Assembly: GCA_000514715.1 (NCBI GenBank)
Contig: AZWL01000018.1
Location: forward strand, 102,343-166,342
DNA from: Streptomyces sp. CNH099
Lineage (GTDB): Bacteria > Actinomycetota > Actinomycetes > Streptomycetales > Streptomycetaceae
Length of the DNA: 64,000 nt
Reading direction: 5' to 3'
Below, piece after piece: positions 49,018 to 58,027 of this stretch. Under the pieces are notes generated by a model that was given only the letters and a program-made list of their open reading frames with translations, searched no databases and was not told the origin of the DNA. Both the position numbers and the translations under genes were made by a program. Every line of letters starts with the position of its first letter. Position 1 is the stretch's first letter.

Positions 49018-49620
49018 ATGCTGCCGAGCACCGCGAGCAAGGCACGCTACGCCGTCGGAACCGTCCTCGTGCTGGTCGGCGCGGTGGCCGTCGTCTGGAG
49101 CGTCTGGCGTCCCTGGTACAACGGCCGCGACGGACGGTACTACCAGCTGGGCGACGTCTTCGACGGCATCAGCAACACCCGGGCCCAGCTCTTCGGTTCG
49201 CTCTTCCTGGCGATGGCGGCGGCCGCGTTTCTAGCCCTCCTCGGGATCCTCAGGCGCTCGCGTCTCATGGTCGTGCTCGCCGGGCTGCTGGTGCTGTTCA
49301 TCACCGGCCTGTGGATGTTCCGGCAGGGGCAGGCGGTCGACGGGCTGAAGGTCAACACCGACGGGACCGGCCTGGACGTCGGGGCGGCCAACGCGGTCAT
49401 CGGCGCCGCGCTGATGCTGCTCGGCGCGGGTATCTGGGGCAACCAGCGCCGTCGCCGCGCCATCCCCCACCCCGAGCAGGAAGCCCCCGACCAGCTCGCT
49501 GCCCGCCGCCGCTCCGCCCTGCCGACGGACACCGGACCCGGCCCGGGCCCCCGGCAAGGCGCGGACACCCCCGCGGACACCCCCGCCGACCGGCCCCAGG
49601 AGCCGCCCCGCGCCGCCTGA
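49018..49620 (+). CDS. Membrane protein with four helices, function unknown
   Basis: A 200-residue protein from ATG 49018. Hydrophobic segments lie near residues 12-30, 62-78, 84-100 and 122-140, with an extracytoplasmic loop RPWYNGRDGRYYQLGDVFDG between the first two. The C-terminus is disordered with TPADTPAD repeats. It is divergent from the T7SS-like cassette. No family was recognised. Confidence 0.75.
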   Translation: MLPSTASKARYAVGTVLVLVGAVAVVWSVWRPWYNGRDGRYYQLGDVFDGISNTRAQLFGSLFLAMAAAAFLALLGILRRSRLMVVLAGLLVLFITGLWMFRQGQAVDGLKVNTDGTGLDVGAANAVIGAALMLLGAGIWGNQRRRRAIPHPEQEAPDQLAARRRSALPTDTGPGPGPRQGADTPADTPADRPQEPPRAA

Positions 49621-49633
49621 GGGCGGGCCGGCC

Positions 49634-50479
49634 TCAGCCGTGGCGGCGGAGCAGGTCCTCGGTGTACGCGGTCAGCCGCTCGGCGTCTTCCGGACGAAGC
49701 GTCTTGAGGGAGGCATCGAGCGGCTTGCCCCTGTCGACGGCCGTGTGCGGGTCGCGGGGCGGGTCGTCGATCCAGTCCACGACCGGTCGCACCGACTCGG
49801 CCACCGGGCGGGCGAAGAACCGCGCGAGGAGCCTGAGCGGGCCGCGGACCAGGCGGAGGTCGTGGTTGTCGACGCCGCTGCGGGTGAAGCCGGGGTGGTA
49901 GGCGACGTAGCGGGTTCTGGTCGCGGTCCGGTTCGCGAAGGCGACGCCGAGCAGGTCGTTTGCCCGGGCGGCCTGGAGTTGGGCGCGTACGGGGCCGTAG
50001 CGCCGGGTCAGCTGGGGGTCGTCCCACCGGATTGCACCCGCGGTGTTGCCGACTCCGGCGACGTTGACGACGACGGGGGCGGGGGCTGCGTCGAGGAGCG
50101 GGAGCAGGCGGTGGCTGAGGAGGTAGCGGCTCAGGTAGTAGAGGGCGAAGGTGAACTCCAGGCCGTCGGCCGTCTGCTTCCGCTTCCTGCTGACCCGGTT
50201 GGCGAAGAGCGCCAGCGCGTCGATCGCCTCGTAATGCCCGCCGATGTCGGCGACGACCCGTTCGACCTCGGCGATCGAGGACAGGTCCGCGCGTACGAAG
50301 CGCAGGTTCGGGTCGGCGGCGCGGTCGAGCAGGGCACGGCCCTTGTCCTCGCTGCTGCCGATGACGGTGACGCGGTCGCCGCGGCCGAGGCGTTCCAGCG
50401 CGACCGCTCGGCCCATGCCGTCCGTGCCGCCGCTGACTATCACGGTCTTCTGCGGTTGGCCCGGCACGGCGTCCTCCAT
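49634..50479 (-). CDS. Short-chain dehydrogenase-like protein lacking the catalytic residues
   Basis: A 281-residue SDR-fold protein. The NAD(P)-binding motif SGGTDGMGRA is normal. At the catalytic sites it reads VVVNVAGVGN where SDRs have VNVSS, and RAQLQAARAND where relatives have RAYxQSK, so Ser, Tyr and Lys all seem missing. It may bind a nucleotide without being an oxidoreductase, possibly as a sensor. It is divergent from an HxlR regulator 74 bases away. Confidence 0.8.
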   Translation of the reverse strand: MEDAVPGQPQKTVIVSGGTDGMGRAVALERLGRGDRVTVIGSSEDKGRALLDRAADPNLRFVRADLSSIAEVERVVADIGGHYEAIDALALFANRVSRKRKQTADGLEFTFALYYLSRYLLSHRLLPLLDAAPAPVVVNVAGVGNTAGAIRWDDPQLTRRYGPVRAQLQAARANDLLGVAFANRTATRTRYVAYHPGFTRSGVDNHDLRLVRGPLRLLARFFARPVAESVRPVVDWIDDPPRDPHTAVDRGKPLDASLKTLRPEDAERLTAYTEDLLRRHG

Positions 50480-50553
50480 AGGATCGGCATTGAGATCTGC
50501 ATCGGCCGGTCCATCGTCAACCGCGGCGCCACAGGCGGAAAGAAGGCAGTTTG

Positions 50554-51006
50554 ATGTCCGGTACGCACACGGATGTGCCCTCGGTGCTCGCTCACGAGCT
50601 GCCCCGCCCGGTGCCGGCCGACGAGTTCGCCGCGTGCCCGGTCGGGGAGGTGTTCCGACGGGTGGGCGACAAGTGGAGCATGCTGCTGGTGATCCTGCTC
50701 GGCGGCCGTCCGCACCGGTACAACGAGCTGCACCGTGCCGTCGAGGGCATCAGCCAGCGCATGCTGACGCGCACGCTGCGCACCCTGGAATCCGACGGGC
50801 TGGTGCACCGCCGGGTGCACCCCACCGTGCCGCCCAGCGTGGAGTACAGCCTGACCCCGCTGGGGCGGAGCCTGCTGGAGCCGGTGTCGGCGCTGGCCGA
50901 CTGGGCGGTGCAGCACGAGGCGGAGATCAACGCGTCCCGGGCCCGGTACGCCGACGCGCCGTTCGGGCGGCCGGACGCGCCGGTGGGTGATCCCGCCGTG
51001 CGCTGA
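50554..51006 (+). CDS. HxlR-family regulator
   Basis: A 150-residue protein from ATG 50554. It has the HxlR core ACPVGEVFRRVGDKWSMLLV, GISQRMLTRTLRTLESDGLV and VPPSVEYSLTPLGRSLLEPV. The CPVG cysteine is the usual sensor position. It probably controls the divergent SDR-like gene. No palindrome comparable to those at the other two HxlR loci was found. Confidence 0.9.
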   Translation: MSGTHTDVPSVLAHELPRPVPADEFAACPVGEVFRRVGDKWSMLLVILLGGRPHRYNELHRAVEGISQRMLTRTLRTLESDGLVHRRVHPTVPPSVEYSLTPLGRSLLEPVSALADWAVQHEAEINASRARYADAPFGRPDAPVGDPAVR

Positions 51007-51217
51007 ACCGGCGGTCAGCCGCCCGAAAACCGGTGGAGCCGCGCCGCCGCGTGCCGTTACCGTGCCGACTGCTCCAGTCGTCGAGGCAAGGGCGTGCCGT
51101 TGTACACCGTGTGAGACCTCCCAAGCGCTGATCGGTCGCGCGTCGTACGCAGCTTCGTGCGCGTACGCCGTGCTGCTTTTTGCTGCGGTTCTCTCACACA
51201 GATACCGGTGTACCTCT

Positions 51218-51769
51218 GTGCTCACAGACTGGTTTGTCATGCCCACCCGTCTGCCTCTCGTCCGCCGCCGCTGTCACGCCTGCGCGTCCGGGCGGCGGTT
51301 CCGGGCCAACGGCAAGTTCCGTGTCAACGCCCACCACAAGCTCCTCGACGCCTGGCTCCTCGCGCACTGCACAGCCTGCGGGGAGACGACGAGGCTCGCC
51401 GTGCTGGAGCGGGCCAACGTCCGCTCCGTACGTCCCGAAACCCTCGCCCGGCTCCACCACAACGACATCGGCCTCGCCGCCGCGCTCCTCCAGGACCCGG
51501 CCGTCCAGCGCCGCAACCGCGTCGCGCTCGACTGGACCGGCGCCTGGCGCCTCGACACCGGCGGCACGGATCACCTGGACCGCGAGGTCGTCGACGTGAC
51601 CGTGCGCTTCGCGGCGCGGATCCCGGTCCGGCCGGTGCGGTTGGTCGCCGACGGGTGCGGGCTGGCGCGGGCCGAGGTGGCGAGGCTGGTCGAGGAGGGG
51701 AGACTGGTCTCGGCGGTGCGCCTGACCGGCAGGCTGTCCGGCGACTTCACGTTCACCCTCAAACGCTGA
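51218..51769 (+). CDS. DUF1062-family protein
   Basis: A 183-residue protein. GTG 51218 is preferred since it gives VLTDWFVMPTRLPLVRRRCH, matching the family start. It has paired cysteines (CHAC and CTAC), suggesting a zinc-ribbon, and RVNAHHKLLDAWLL, RPETLARLHHNDIGLA. The function of DUF1062 is unknown. It stands alone between HxlR and RidA genes. Confidence 0.85.
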   Translation: MLTDWFVMPTRLPLVRRRCHACASGRRFRANGKFRVNAHHKLLDAWLLAHCTACGETTRLAVLERANVRSVRPETLARLHHNDIGLAAALLQDPAVQRRNRVALDWTGAWRLDTGGTDHLDREVVDVTVRFAARIPVRPVRLVADGCGLARAEVARLVEEGRLVSAVRLTGRLSGDFTFTLKR

Positions 51770-51975
51770 CCCCGCGCGGGAGACCTGGGGGTCTGCCCGG
51801 CGGCATCTGCCGGGCAGGCCCTCGCCGTGCTCACGTCCGTCCGTGCCCGACGTGGAAGCTGATGGCCTCGTAGTCGCCGGAGCCCTGGACCGTCGAGTGC
51901 CATCGACCGGCGAGCCGGTGTGCCGCGGCCGGCCGGGGACCCGTCCCTGGCCCGGGGCCCGGAGGCGGGGCGGGG

Positions 51976-52371
51976 TCACGCTACGGCGGTGCCCTCCAGT
52001 TCGACCAGCAGGGTGGGGATCGCCAGCCGGGTGACGCCGAGCATCGTGGTCGCCGGTGCCGCCCGCGCGGCGGCAAGGCGGCCGGTCAGCGCGCCGTAGT
52101 GCTGGAAGAGCAGGTCGACGTCGGTGGTGTAGACGTTGAGGCGGACGAGGTGGGCGAGGGACATGCCGGCGTCGGCGAGTACGGCCTCCAGGTTGTCGGC
52201 GCTGAGCGCCAGTTGGGCGGCCATGTCGCCGGCGTGCTGCGGTGTGCCGTCGGGGCTCATGGCGGTCTGGCCGGAGAGGTGGAGGGTCCGGGTGTGGCCG
52301 GCGACGAGTTCGCCCTGGTTGAAGCCCATCTCTGCGGACCAGGTGACCGGGTTTATCGCGGTACGTTCCAT
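51976..52371 (-). CDS. RidA-family protein
   Basis: A 131-residue protein from ATG 52371 (ATG 52392 possible). It reads HLSGQTAMSPDGTPQHAGDM, HLVRLNVYTTDVDLLFQHYG and PTLLVELEGTAVA, the YjgF/RidA fold whose members deaminate reactive enamines or bind small ligands. The usual active-site arginine region near PATTMLGVTRLA is not clearly conserved. It diverges from a WYL regulator across 62 bases with an inverted repeat. Confidence 0.85.
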   Translation of the reverse strand: MERTAINPVTWSAEMGFNQGELVAGHTRTLHLSGQTAMSPDGTPQHAGDMAAQLALSADNLEAVLADAGMSLAHLVRLNVYTTDVDLLFQHYGALTGRLAAARAAPATTMLGVTRLAIPTLLVELEGTAVA

Positions 52372-52394
52372 GGGCGTCAGCCTCGCAGCCAATC

Positions 52395-52411
52395 ACGACA
52401 TCCTGTGTCGT
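52395..52411. promoter_or_regulatory. Inverted repeat between RidA and WYL genes
   Basis: ACGACA-TCCTG-TGTCGT has perfect 6-bp arms. It lies upstream of both divergent genes and is a candidate site for the WYL regulator. Confidence 0.5.
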
Positions 52412-52433
52412 ATATTCTGCTAGATTTTTTCGC

Positions 52434-53528
52434 GTGCGCGCCGATCGTCTGGTCTCGCTGGTGCTGCTGCTGCGCCAGCGCGGCCGGCTGTCCGCGGCCA
52501 CGCTCGCCCGCGAGCTGGAGGTCTCCACCCGCACCGTGCTGCGCGACATCGACGCGCTGTCCGCGGCCGGCGTCCCGGTCCACGCCGAACGCGGCCGGCA
52601 CGGCGGCTTCGCGCTGCTGCCCGGGTTCCGTACGGAGCTGACCGGGCTCAGCCACGACGAGGCCCTGGCGCTCCTCATCGCCGGATCGCGGCGCGGGGCG
52701 CAGGCGTTCGGCCTCGGCTCGGCGCTGGCGTCGGCGATGCTCAAGGTGGTCGACGCGCTGCCCGCCGGCTACCGCGACACCGCCGCGGGCGTGGCCGAAC
52801 GGCTGCTCGTCGACCCGGAGACCGACCTCCTCGCCCGCCCGCTCACCGCCGACGACGTACCGGACGACGTGCTCGCCGCGATCCGCGGCGCGGTGTTCGC
52901 CGGGCGCCGGCTGCGCATCCGGTACGCGCCCGAGGGCCGGCCGGCGGCGTGGCGCACGGTGGACCCGATCGGCCTGGTCACCGTGCGGGACCGGGGCTAC
53001 CTGCTCGCGACGCGGGCCGGCGCCGATCGCACGTACCGGCTCTCGCGGGTGCGCGCCGCCGAGGAACTCGCCGAGGCGGCGGCGCGGCCGGAGCGGGTCG
53101 ACCTGGACCGGGTCTGGCAGGAGCGCAGCGCCCGGTTCCGTGCGGGCGAGGAGCAGGTCGCGGTGGAGGTGCGGCTGACGGCGGCGCGGCGGGAGGAGCT
53201 GGTCGGCACGGCGCTGGCCGTGCTCGCCGAGGAGGTGGAGCCGGACGGCCGGCTGCGGCTGGAGGCGGCGTTCCAGGACGCGCGGCACGCGGAGTGGGCG
53301 GTGTGGCAGCTGGGGGCGGACGGGGAGGCGCTGGCGCCGGAGTGGCTGCGTACGGTGCTGCGGGACCGGGCGGCGACGCTGGCGGCGCGGTACGCGGGGG
53401 CGCCGGGGGCCGGGGCGGCGGGGATGGCGTCGCCCGGCGCGGGACCGCCGGGTGCGGTGGCGCCGGACGCGGGGTCGTCCGGTGCGGGGGAGCCCGGTGC
53501 GGGGGCCGGGGGCGGACTCGGCGGCTGA
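52434..53528 (+). CDS. WYL-domain regulator
   Basis: A 364-residue protein from GTG 52434. The N-terminal helix-turn-helix reads RGRLSAATLARELEVSTRTV and DIDALSAAGVPVHAERGRHG. The central WYL domain includes LRIRYAPEGRPAAWRTVDPI and a WCX-type C-terminal domain. The last 35 residues are a G-x-x low-complexity tail. It probably regulates the divergent RidA gene. Confidence 0.9.
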   Translation: MRADRLVSLVLLLRQRGRLSAATLARELEVSTRTVLRDIDALSAAGVPVHAERGRHGGFALLPGFRTELTGLSHDEALALLIAGSRRGAQAFGLGSALASAMLKVVDALPAGYRDTAAGVAERLLVDPETDLLARPLTADDVPDDVLAAIRGAVFAGRRLRIRYAPEGRPAAWRTVDPIGLVTVRDRGYLLATRAGADRTYRLSRVRAAEELAEAAARPERVDLDRVWQERSARFRAGEEQVAVEVRLTAARREELVGTALAVLAEEVEPDGRLRLEAAFQDARHAEWAVWQLGADGEALAPEWLRTVLRDRAATLAARYAGAPGAGAAGMASPGAGPPGAVAPDAGSSGAGEPGAGAGGGLGG

Positions 53529-53552
53529 CGTCGGGGGCTGCGGCCGGCGGGG

Positions 53553-54017
53553 CTATGCGCGGCCGCGGGCGGCGGTCGGCGGTACGGGGGTGACCGGTTG
53601 GTCGGCGGCGGTCCGCATGTGGCCGGTGTGCTCACGGGCGCCGGTCGGCTCCGCCCCGGTCGGCTCCGCCCCGGTCCGCTCCGCGCCTGCCCGCTCGCTG
53701 CCCCAGGCGGCCAGCGGCACCAGCGCCGCGTTCAGCCGGATGCCGTCGTCCGTCAACGAGTACTCGACGCGGGGCGGCACCTCCTCGTACGACACCCGCC
53801 GGACGATCCCGTCCGCCTCCAGCTCGCGCAGGTGCGACGCGAGCACCTTCTCGGTGACGCCCGGCAGCAGCCGGCGCAGCTCGCCGAAGCGACGCGGCGG
53901 GTGCTCGTCCAGCGCCCAGAGGATCAGCACCTTCCACTTGCCGCCGATGACCTCCATCGCGGCGTCGATGCCGCAGACGTGGCCGTCCGGTGCGCCCGGC
54001 CGGTTGAGCGTGGTCAT
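53553..54017 (-). CDS. HxlR-family regulator
   Basis: A 154-residue protein from ATG 54017 with GGAGG upstream. It reads GHVCGIDAAMEVIGGKWKVL, RRLLPGVTEKVLASHLRELE and VPPRVEYSLTDDG; the CGIDAAxxVxxGKWK core is nearly the same as in the HxlR protein at 35330. The tail carries RTGAEPTGAEPTG repeats from 15-bp tandem DNA repeats (53641-53685). It is divergent from the imine-reductase-like gene at 54112. Confidence 0.9.
   Translation of the reverse strand: MTTLNRPGAPDGHVCGIDAAMEVIGGKWKVLILWALDEHPPRRFGELRRLLPGVTEKVLASHLRELEADGIVRRVSYEEVPPRVEYSLTDDGIRLNAALVPLAAWGSERAGAERTGAEPTGAEPTGAREHTGHMRTAADQPVTPVPPTAARGRA
53641..53685. repeat. Three 15-bp tandem repeats
   Basis: Units at 53641-53655, 53656-53670 and a variant at 53671-53685, in frame within the HxlR C-terminal tail. 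Confidence 0.9.
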
Positions 54018-54065
54018 GCTCTGCCCTCCACCTGCTCGCTCACCCCAGGGTAACCACCCACTCCG

Positions 54066-54089
54066 AAGTGCGTACTTGATCACCTACGA
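54066..54089. promoter_or_regulatory. HxlR/imine-reductase intergenic elements
   Basis: AAGTGCGTACTT (54066-54077, AAGT/ACTT arms) overlaps ACTTGATCACCTACGA (54074-54089). Related elements occur at 35258 and 35211 in the other locus. The pair sits between the divergent start codons. Confidence 0.5.
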
Positions 54090-54111
54090 GCCTGTGACCA
54101 GCCTTGTCGTC

Positions 54112-54993
54112 ATGACTCCGCACACCGATCACAAGACCCCCGTGACCCTCCTCGGCCTCGGCGCGATGGGCACCGCGCTGGCCCGCGCCTGGCTCGCCGC
54201 CGGCCACCTGGCGACCGTCTGGAACCGCACTCCCGCCCGCGCCGACGCGCTCGTCGCCGAGGGCGCCCGTACCGCCGGCAGCGCCGCGGCGGCGGTCGCG
54301 GCGGGCCCCCTGGTCGTCGTCTGCCTGCTGGACGACGCGTCGGTCGGCGAGGTGCTGGCCGGCGCCGACCTCGCCGGCAAGGACGTGGTCAACCTGACGA
54401 CGTGCACCCCCGGCCAGGCCCGTACCCGCGCCGCGTGGGCGCGCGAGCGGGGCGCCCGGTACCTGGACGGCGGGATCATGGCCGTACCGCCGATGATCGG
54501 TCAGCCGGAGGCCGGCGGCTACGTGTTCTACAGCGGCCCGCGCGAGCTGTTCGACCGCCACCGGGAGGTCCTGGCCGTCCCGGCCGGCACCGCGTACGCC
54601 GGCGCGGACCCGGGTTTCGCGGCGCTGCACGACGTGGCGCTGCTGAGCGCCATGTACGGCATGTTCGCCGGCGTCACGCACGCCTTCGCCCTGATCCGCC
54701 GCGAGGACGTGGACCCGGCGGAGTTCGCCGGGCTGCTGGCCGACTGGCTCACGGCGATGATCCCGATGGTGCACGGAGCCGCCGCCGGACTCGGCGTCGG
54801 CGGAGAGTCGGAGGAGGACGCCTCCAGCCTCGCGATGCAGGTGGCCGGCACGCCCACCTTCCTGGACACCGCCCGCCAGCAGGGCGTGAGCCCCGAGTTG
54901 CTCACCCCGTACTTCGAGCTGATGCGCCGCTGCCTGGCCGAGCGCACCGGCGAGGGGGCGCCGCGGAGCATGGTCGACCTCCTGCTCGGCTGA
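54112..54993 (+). CDS. Imine-reductase-like NAD(P)-dependent oxidoreductase (D-type)
   Basis: A 293-residue protein from ATG 54112. It has PVTLLGLGAMGTALARAWLA and VWNRTPARADALV, the imine reductase/beta-hydroxyacid dehydrogenase signature. At the catalytic helix the residue is Asp174 (AALHDVALLSAMYG), so it is the D-type, unlike the Tyr form at 34294. Both paralogues have the family GP.E.(F/M)DRH stretch. Divergent HxlR control is likely. Confidence 0.85.
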   Translation: MTPHTDHKTPVTLLGLGAMGTALARAWLAAGHLATVWNRTPARADALVAEGARTAGSAAAAVAAGPLVVVCLLDDASVGEVLAGADLAGKDVVNLTTCTPGQARTRAAWARERGARYLDGGIMAVPPMIGQPEAGGYVFYSGPRELFDRHREVLAVPAGTAYAGADPGFAALHDVALLSAMYGMFAGVTHAFALIRREDVDPAEFAGLLADWLTAMIPMVHGAAAGLGVGGESEEDASSLAMQVAGTPTFLDTARQQGVSPELLTPYFELMRRCLAERTGEGAPRSMVDLLLG

Positions 54994-55029
54994 TCTCGGA
55001 CGGCCCCGCGGGCTGCCGGCGGCGGGCCG

Positions 55030-57813
55030 TCAGCGGCGGGCCGTGCCCTTCTCCGCGTCCAGGGCGTAGACGCAGCGGTCCTTGCTGCAGGCGTAGACGA
55101 CGCCGTTCGCGACCACCGGGGAGCCGGTGATCTCGCCGTCCGTGGCCAGCTTCCAGCGGAGTTGGCCGCCGACCGCGTCGACCGCGTAGATGCAGTGGTC
55201 CGCGGAGCCGAAGTGGACGCGGCCGTCCGCGGCGACCGGGGCGCCGATGAGGTCGCCGCGGGTGGCGAAGCGCCACATCGGCGTGCCGGCGACGGCGTCG
55301 AGGGTGTAGAGGGCGGAGCCGCTGCCGACGTGGACGTGGCCGTCCGCGACGAGGACGGGCTCGATGGACTGGCGGGCCTCCGTGGCGATGCGCCAGCGCT
55401 CGCGGCCGTCGGCGGCGTCGAGGGCGTAGACCGTGCCGAGGTGGTCCGCGACGAAGACGCCGCCGCCCGTCAGGGCCGCGCCCGGGGCGTACGCGGGCGG
55501 GCTCAGGATCACCGCCGGGGCCTCGAACGTCCAGCGCAGCGTGCCGTACGCCGCGTCCAGCGCGAGCACCCGCTTGCCCGCCGACGCGAAGAGCGTGGGC
55601 CCGGCGGCTGTACCGGCGGTGGCATCGGCCGGGAGCAGCCGCACCGGGACGCCGCCGCAGGCGGCGGCGTCGCCGATCGGGTACGACCAGCGCTCGGCCC
55701 CGGACCTGGTGTCCAGGGCGCGCAGCCGGCCGTCGCCCCAGACGTACACCGTGCCGTCGTGGACCAGCGGCCCGGCCTCCTGCGTCTCGAACTCCGTCTG
55801 CGCCCCGTTCAGCTCCCACAGCGGCTCGCCGGTCGTCGCCTGCCGGGCCTGCATGCCGCCGCCGCGGGTGCCGGTGACGACGGTCCCGGCGGCGACCTGC
55901 AGCGAGTAGACCCAGCCGCCGGTGCTCTGGCGCCAGCGCTCGCGGCCGTCGGCGGCGTCGAGGGCGTACAGGCTGGGGCCGTCGGAGGCGTGGATGAGGC
56001 CCTCGGACAGCGCCATGGACCAGGCGACCTCGCGGGTCTTGAACTGCCGCCGGCCGCTGGCCACGTCCAGAGCGTGGACCTCGAAGGAGGTCACGTACAG
56101 CAGGTTCCCGGAGACGACGGGTTTGCCCCAGACGTCGTTCGACATCCGGAACCGCCACGGCCGCCACCGGCCCGGCTCCTGCGGCGCGGCCGGGGCCCCC
56201 GGCGCGGACGCGGGGGCCGTGGTGGGCGGGGCGGCGGCGGAGTGGCGGCCGCCGGCGGAGTGCGGCGCGTGCGCCTGCTGCCCGGCGGGCGCCGCGGCAC
56301 CGCGGGGGCGGGCCCAGCCGAGGTCGAGGCCGCCGTCGGCGACGACGCGGGCGCGCGCGGCGCGGGCGTCCACGACGCGGGGGCCCGGGCCGATGGGCAC
56401 GGCGGCGCCGGCGAGCTGGACCTCGGCGGCGGGGGAGCCGCCGGGGGCGTGCGGCGCACCGGAGGCCGCCGGCACCGACTGCGCGGGGGCGCGCTCCGGC
56501 GCCGCGGGGGGTGCCGCCGGGGCACCGGCGGGCGCGGCGTGGGCGGGCCCCGAACCGCCGTGGCCGGGGCCGTGCGGGGAGCCGGGCCCGGGCGGTCCGG
56601 CGTGCCGGCCGGGGGCGGAGTGCGGTGCGGACTGCGGCGCGGACGGTGCCGCGTGGGGCGCGGACTGCTGCGCCGGCTGCGGCACGGAGTGCGGAGCCGA
56701 CCGCGGTACGGACTGCGGCGGCGACTGCGGTACGGGCCCCGCCCCCGGCCCGGCACCCGGCTCCGCGGACGGCGCCACCGCCGGCGGCGGCCCCGGCGGG
56801 TGCGACGGGCGCGGCGGCATCGACCGGCGCGACGCGGAGGACCCCCGCGATCCCCCGTTCCGCCCCGCGGAGCGCGCGGCCCCGCCGGCCCCGCCCACCG
56901 TGGCGGCGGCCCCGCGGCGCGCCTCGATCATCCGGATCGCGGAACGCGGCAGCCACGCGGACGCCGTGCCGCTGTCGTCGCCCGCGGCGCCGAAGAGGTG
57001 CGGCGCCAGGTCGGACTGCAGCCCCTCCGGGGTGGGCCGGTGCTCGGCCGTCATCTGCATGCACGACTCGATGAGCGGGCGCAGCTCCCCCGGCAGCCCC
57101 TCCAGGTCCGGCCCCTCGCGCAGCAGCATGAAGACGGTCTCGACGGGGTTCGCGCCGTGGAACGGCGCGTGCCCGGTGGCGGCGTAGACGAGGGTGGAGC
57201 CGAGGGAGAAGACGTCGCTGGCGCCGGTCACGCTGCGCGAGTCGCGGGCCTGCTCGGGCGACATGTACGCGGGGGTGCCGACGGCGACGTTCGTCATGGT
57301 CAGCCGGGTGTTGGAGACACCGGACGCGATGCCGAAGTCGATCACACGCGGCCCGTCCTCCAGGACCAGCACGTTCGACGGCTTGAGGTCGCGGTGGACG
57401 AGCCCGGCGCCGTGGATGGACTGCAGCGCCTCCGCGACCCCGGCGGCCACCCACCGCACGGCCTGCGGCGGCAGCGGCCCGCAGTCGCCCACGATCTCCT
57501 CCAGCGAGGGCGCGGGCATGTACGCGGTGGCCAGCCACGGCACGGCGGCGCGGGGGTCGGCGTCGACGACGGGTGCGGTGTAGAAGCCGCTGACGGCCCG
57601 GGCGGCCTCCACCTCGCGGGTGAAGCGCACCCGGAAGAGCTGGTCCTCGGCCAGCTCGCTGCGGACCGTCTTGATCGCCACGCGGCGGCCGGAGGCCGAC
57701 CGCGCGAGATAGACGAGCCCCATCCCGCCGGCGCCCAGCCTGCCGAGCACCTCGAAAGGACCGATCCGCCTCGGGTCGTGCGGCGCCAGCTGCTCGACCA
57801 CGTAACCATCCAC
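55030..57813 (-). CDS. afsK: AfsK-like serine/threonine kinase with PQQ propeller
   Basis: A 927-residue protein (GTG 57813; a GTG at 57801 is better spaced from GGGGAGG). The kinase domain covers about residues 18-275: glycine loop LGAGGMG, Lys48, HRDLKPSN (Asp142), DFG (159-161) and GTPAYMSPEQAR. A long Pro/Ala/Gly linker follows. From about 545 to the end come WxxxT/ALDAADGRERW repeats, a PQQ-type beta propeller. No membrane helix is seen, as in AfsK, which associates with the membrane and phosphorylates AfsR. The afsR gene lies 5 kb to the right. Confidence 0.85.
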   Translation of the reverse strand: MDGYVVEQLAPHDPRRIGPFEVLGRLGAGGMGLVYLARSASGRRVAIKTVRSELAEDQLFRVRFTREVEAARAVSGFYTAPVVDADPRAAVPWLATAYMPAPSLEEIVGDCGPLPPQAVRWVAAGVAEALQSIHGAGLVHRDLKPSNVLVLEDGPRVIDFGIASGVSNTRLTMTNVAVGTPAYMSPEQARDSRSVTGASDVFSLGSTLVYAATGHAPFHGANPVETVFMLLREGPDLEGLPGELRPLIESCMQMTAEHRPTPEGLQSDLAPHLFGAAGDDSGTASAWLPRSAIRMIEARRGAAATVGGAGGAARSAGRNGGSRGSSASRRSMPPRPSHPPGPPPAVAPSAEPGAGPGAGPVPQSPPQSVPRSAPHSVPQPAQQSAPHAAPSAPQSAPHSAPGRHAGPPGPGSPHGPGHGGSGPAHAAPAGAPAAPPAAPERAPAQSVPAASGAPHAPGGSPAAEVQLAGAAVPIGPGPRVVDARAARARVVADGGLDLGWARPRGAAAPAGQQAHAPHSAGGRHSAAAPPTTAPASAPGAPAAPQEPGRWRPWRFRMSNDVWGKPVVSGNLLYVTSFEVHALDVASGRRQFKTREVAWSMALSEGLIHASDGPSLYALDAADGRERWRQSTGGWVYSLQVAAGTVVTGTRGGGMQARQATTGEPLWELNGAQTEFETQEAGPLVHDGTVYVWGDGRLRALDTRSGAERWSYPIGDAAACGGVPVRLLPADATAGTAAGPTLFASAGKRVLALDAAYGTLRWTFEAPAVILSPPAYAPGAALTGGGVFVADHLGTVYALDAADGRERWRIATEARQSIEPVLVADGHVHVGSGSALYTLDAVAGTPMWRFATRGDLIGAPVAADGRVHFGSADHCIYAVDAVGGQLRWKLATDGEITGSPVVANGVVYACSKDRCVYALDAEKGTARR

Positions 57814-58027
57814 CTCCCCGTCGGGGGCTCCCGGAACCGGGCCCCCCTGCAGCCTCTCACCGCAGGCGTACGGCCGTCAGTCCCGAAAGTACGCCTGCCG
57901 ATTCTCCACTCCGGAACGCGCCGGGGCTAACCCGGGGGGCGGCTCGGGGCACCGCCGGCCCCGGAACCGCCGGGTCCGGCGGAACGCCGCGGGCCGGGCC
58001 GCGCGCGGGGCGGGGGACGGCACGGCG

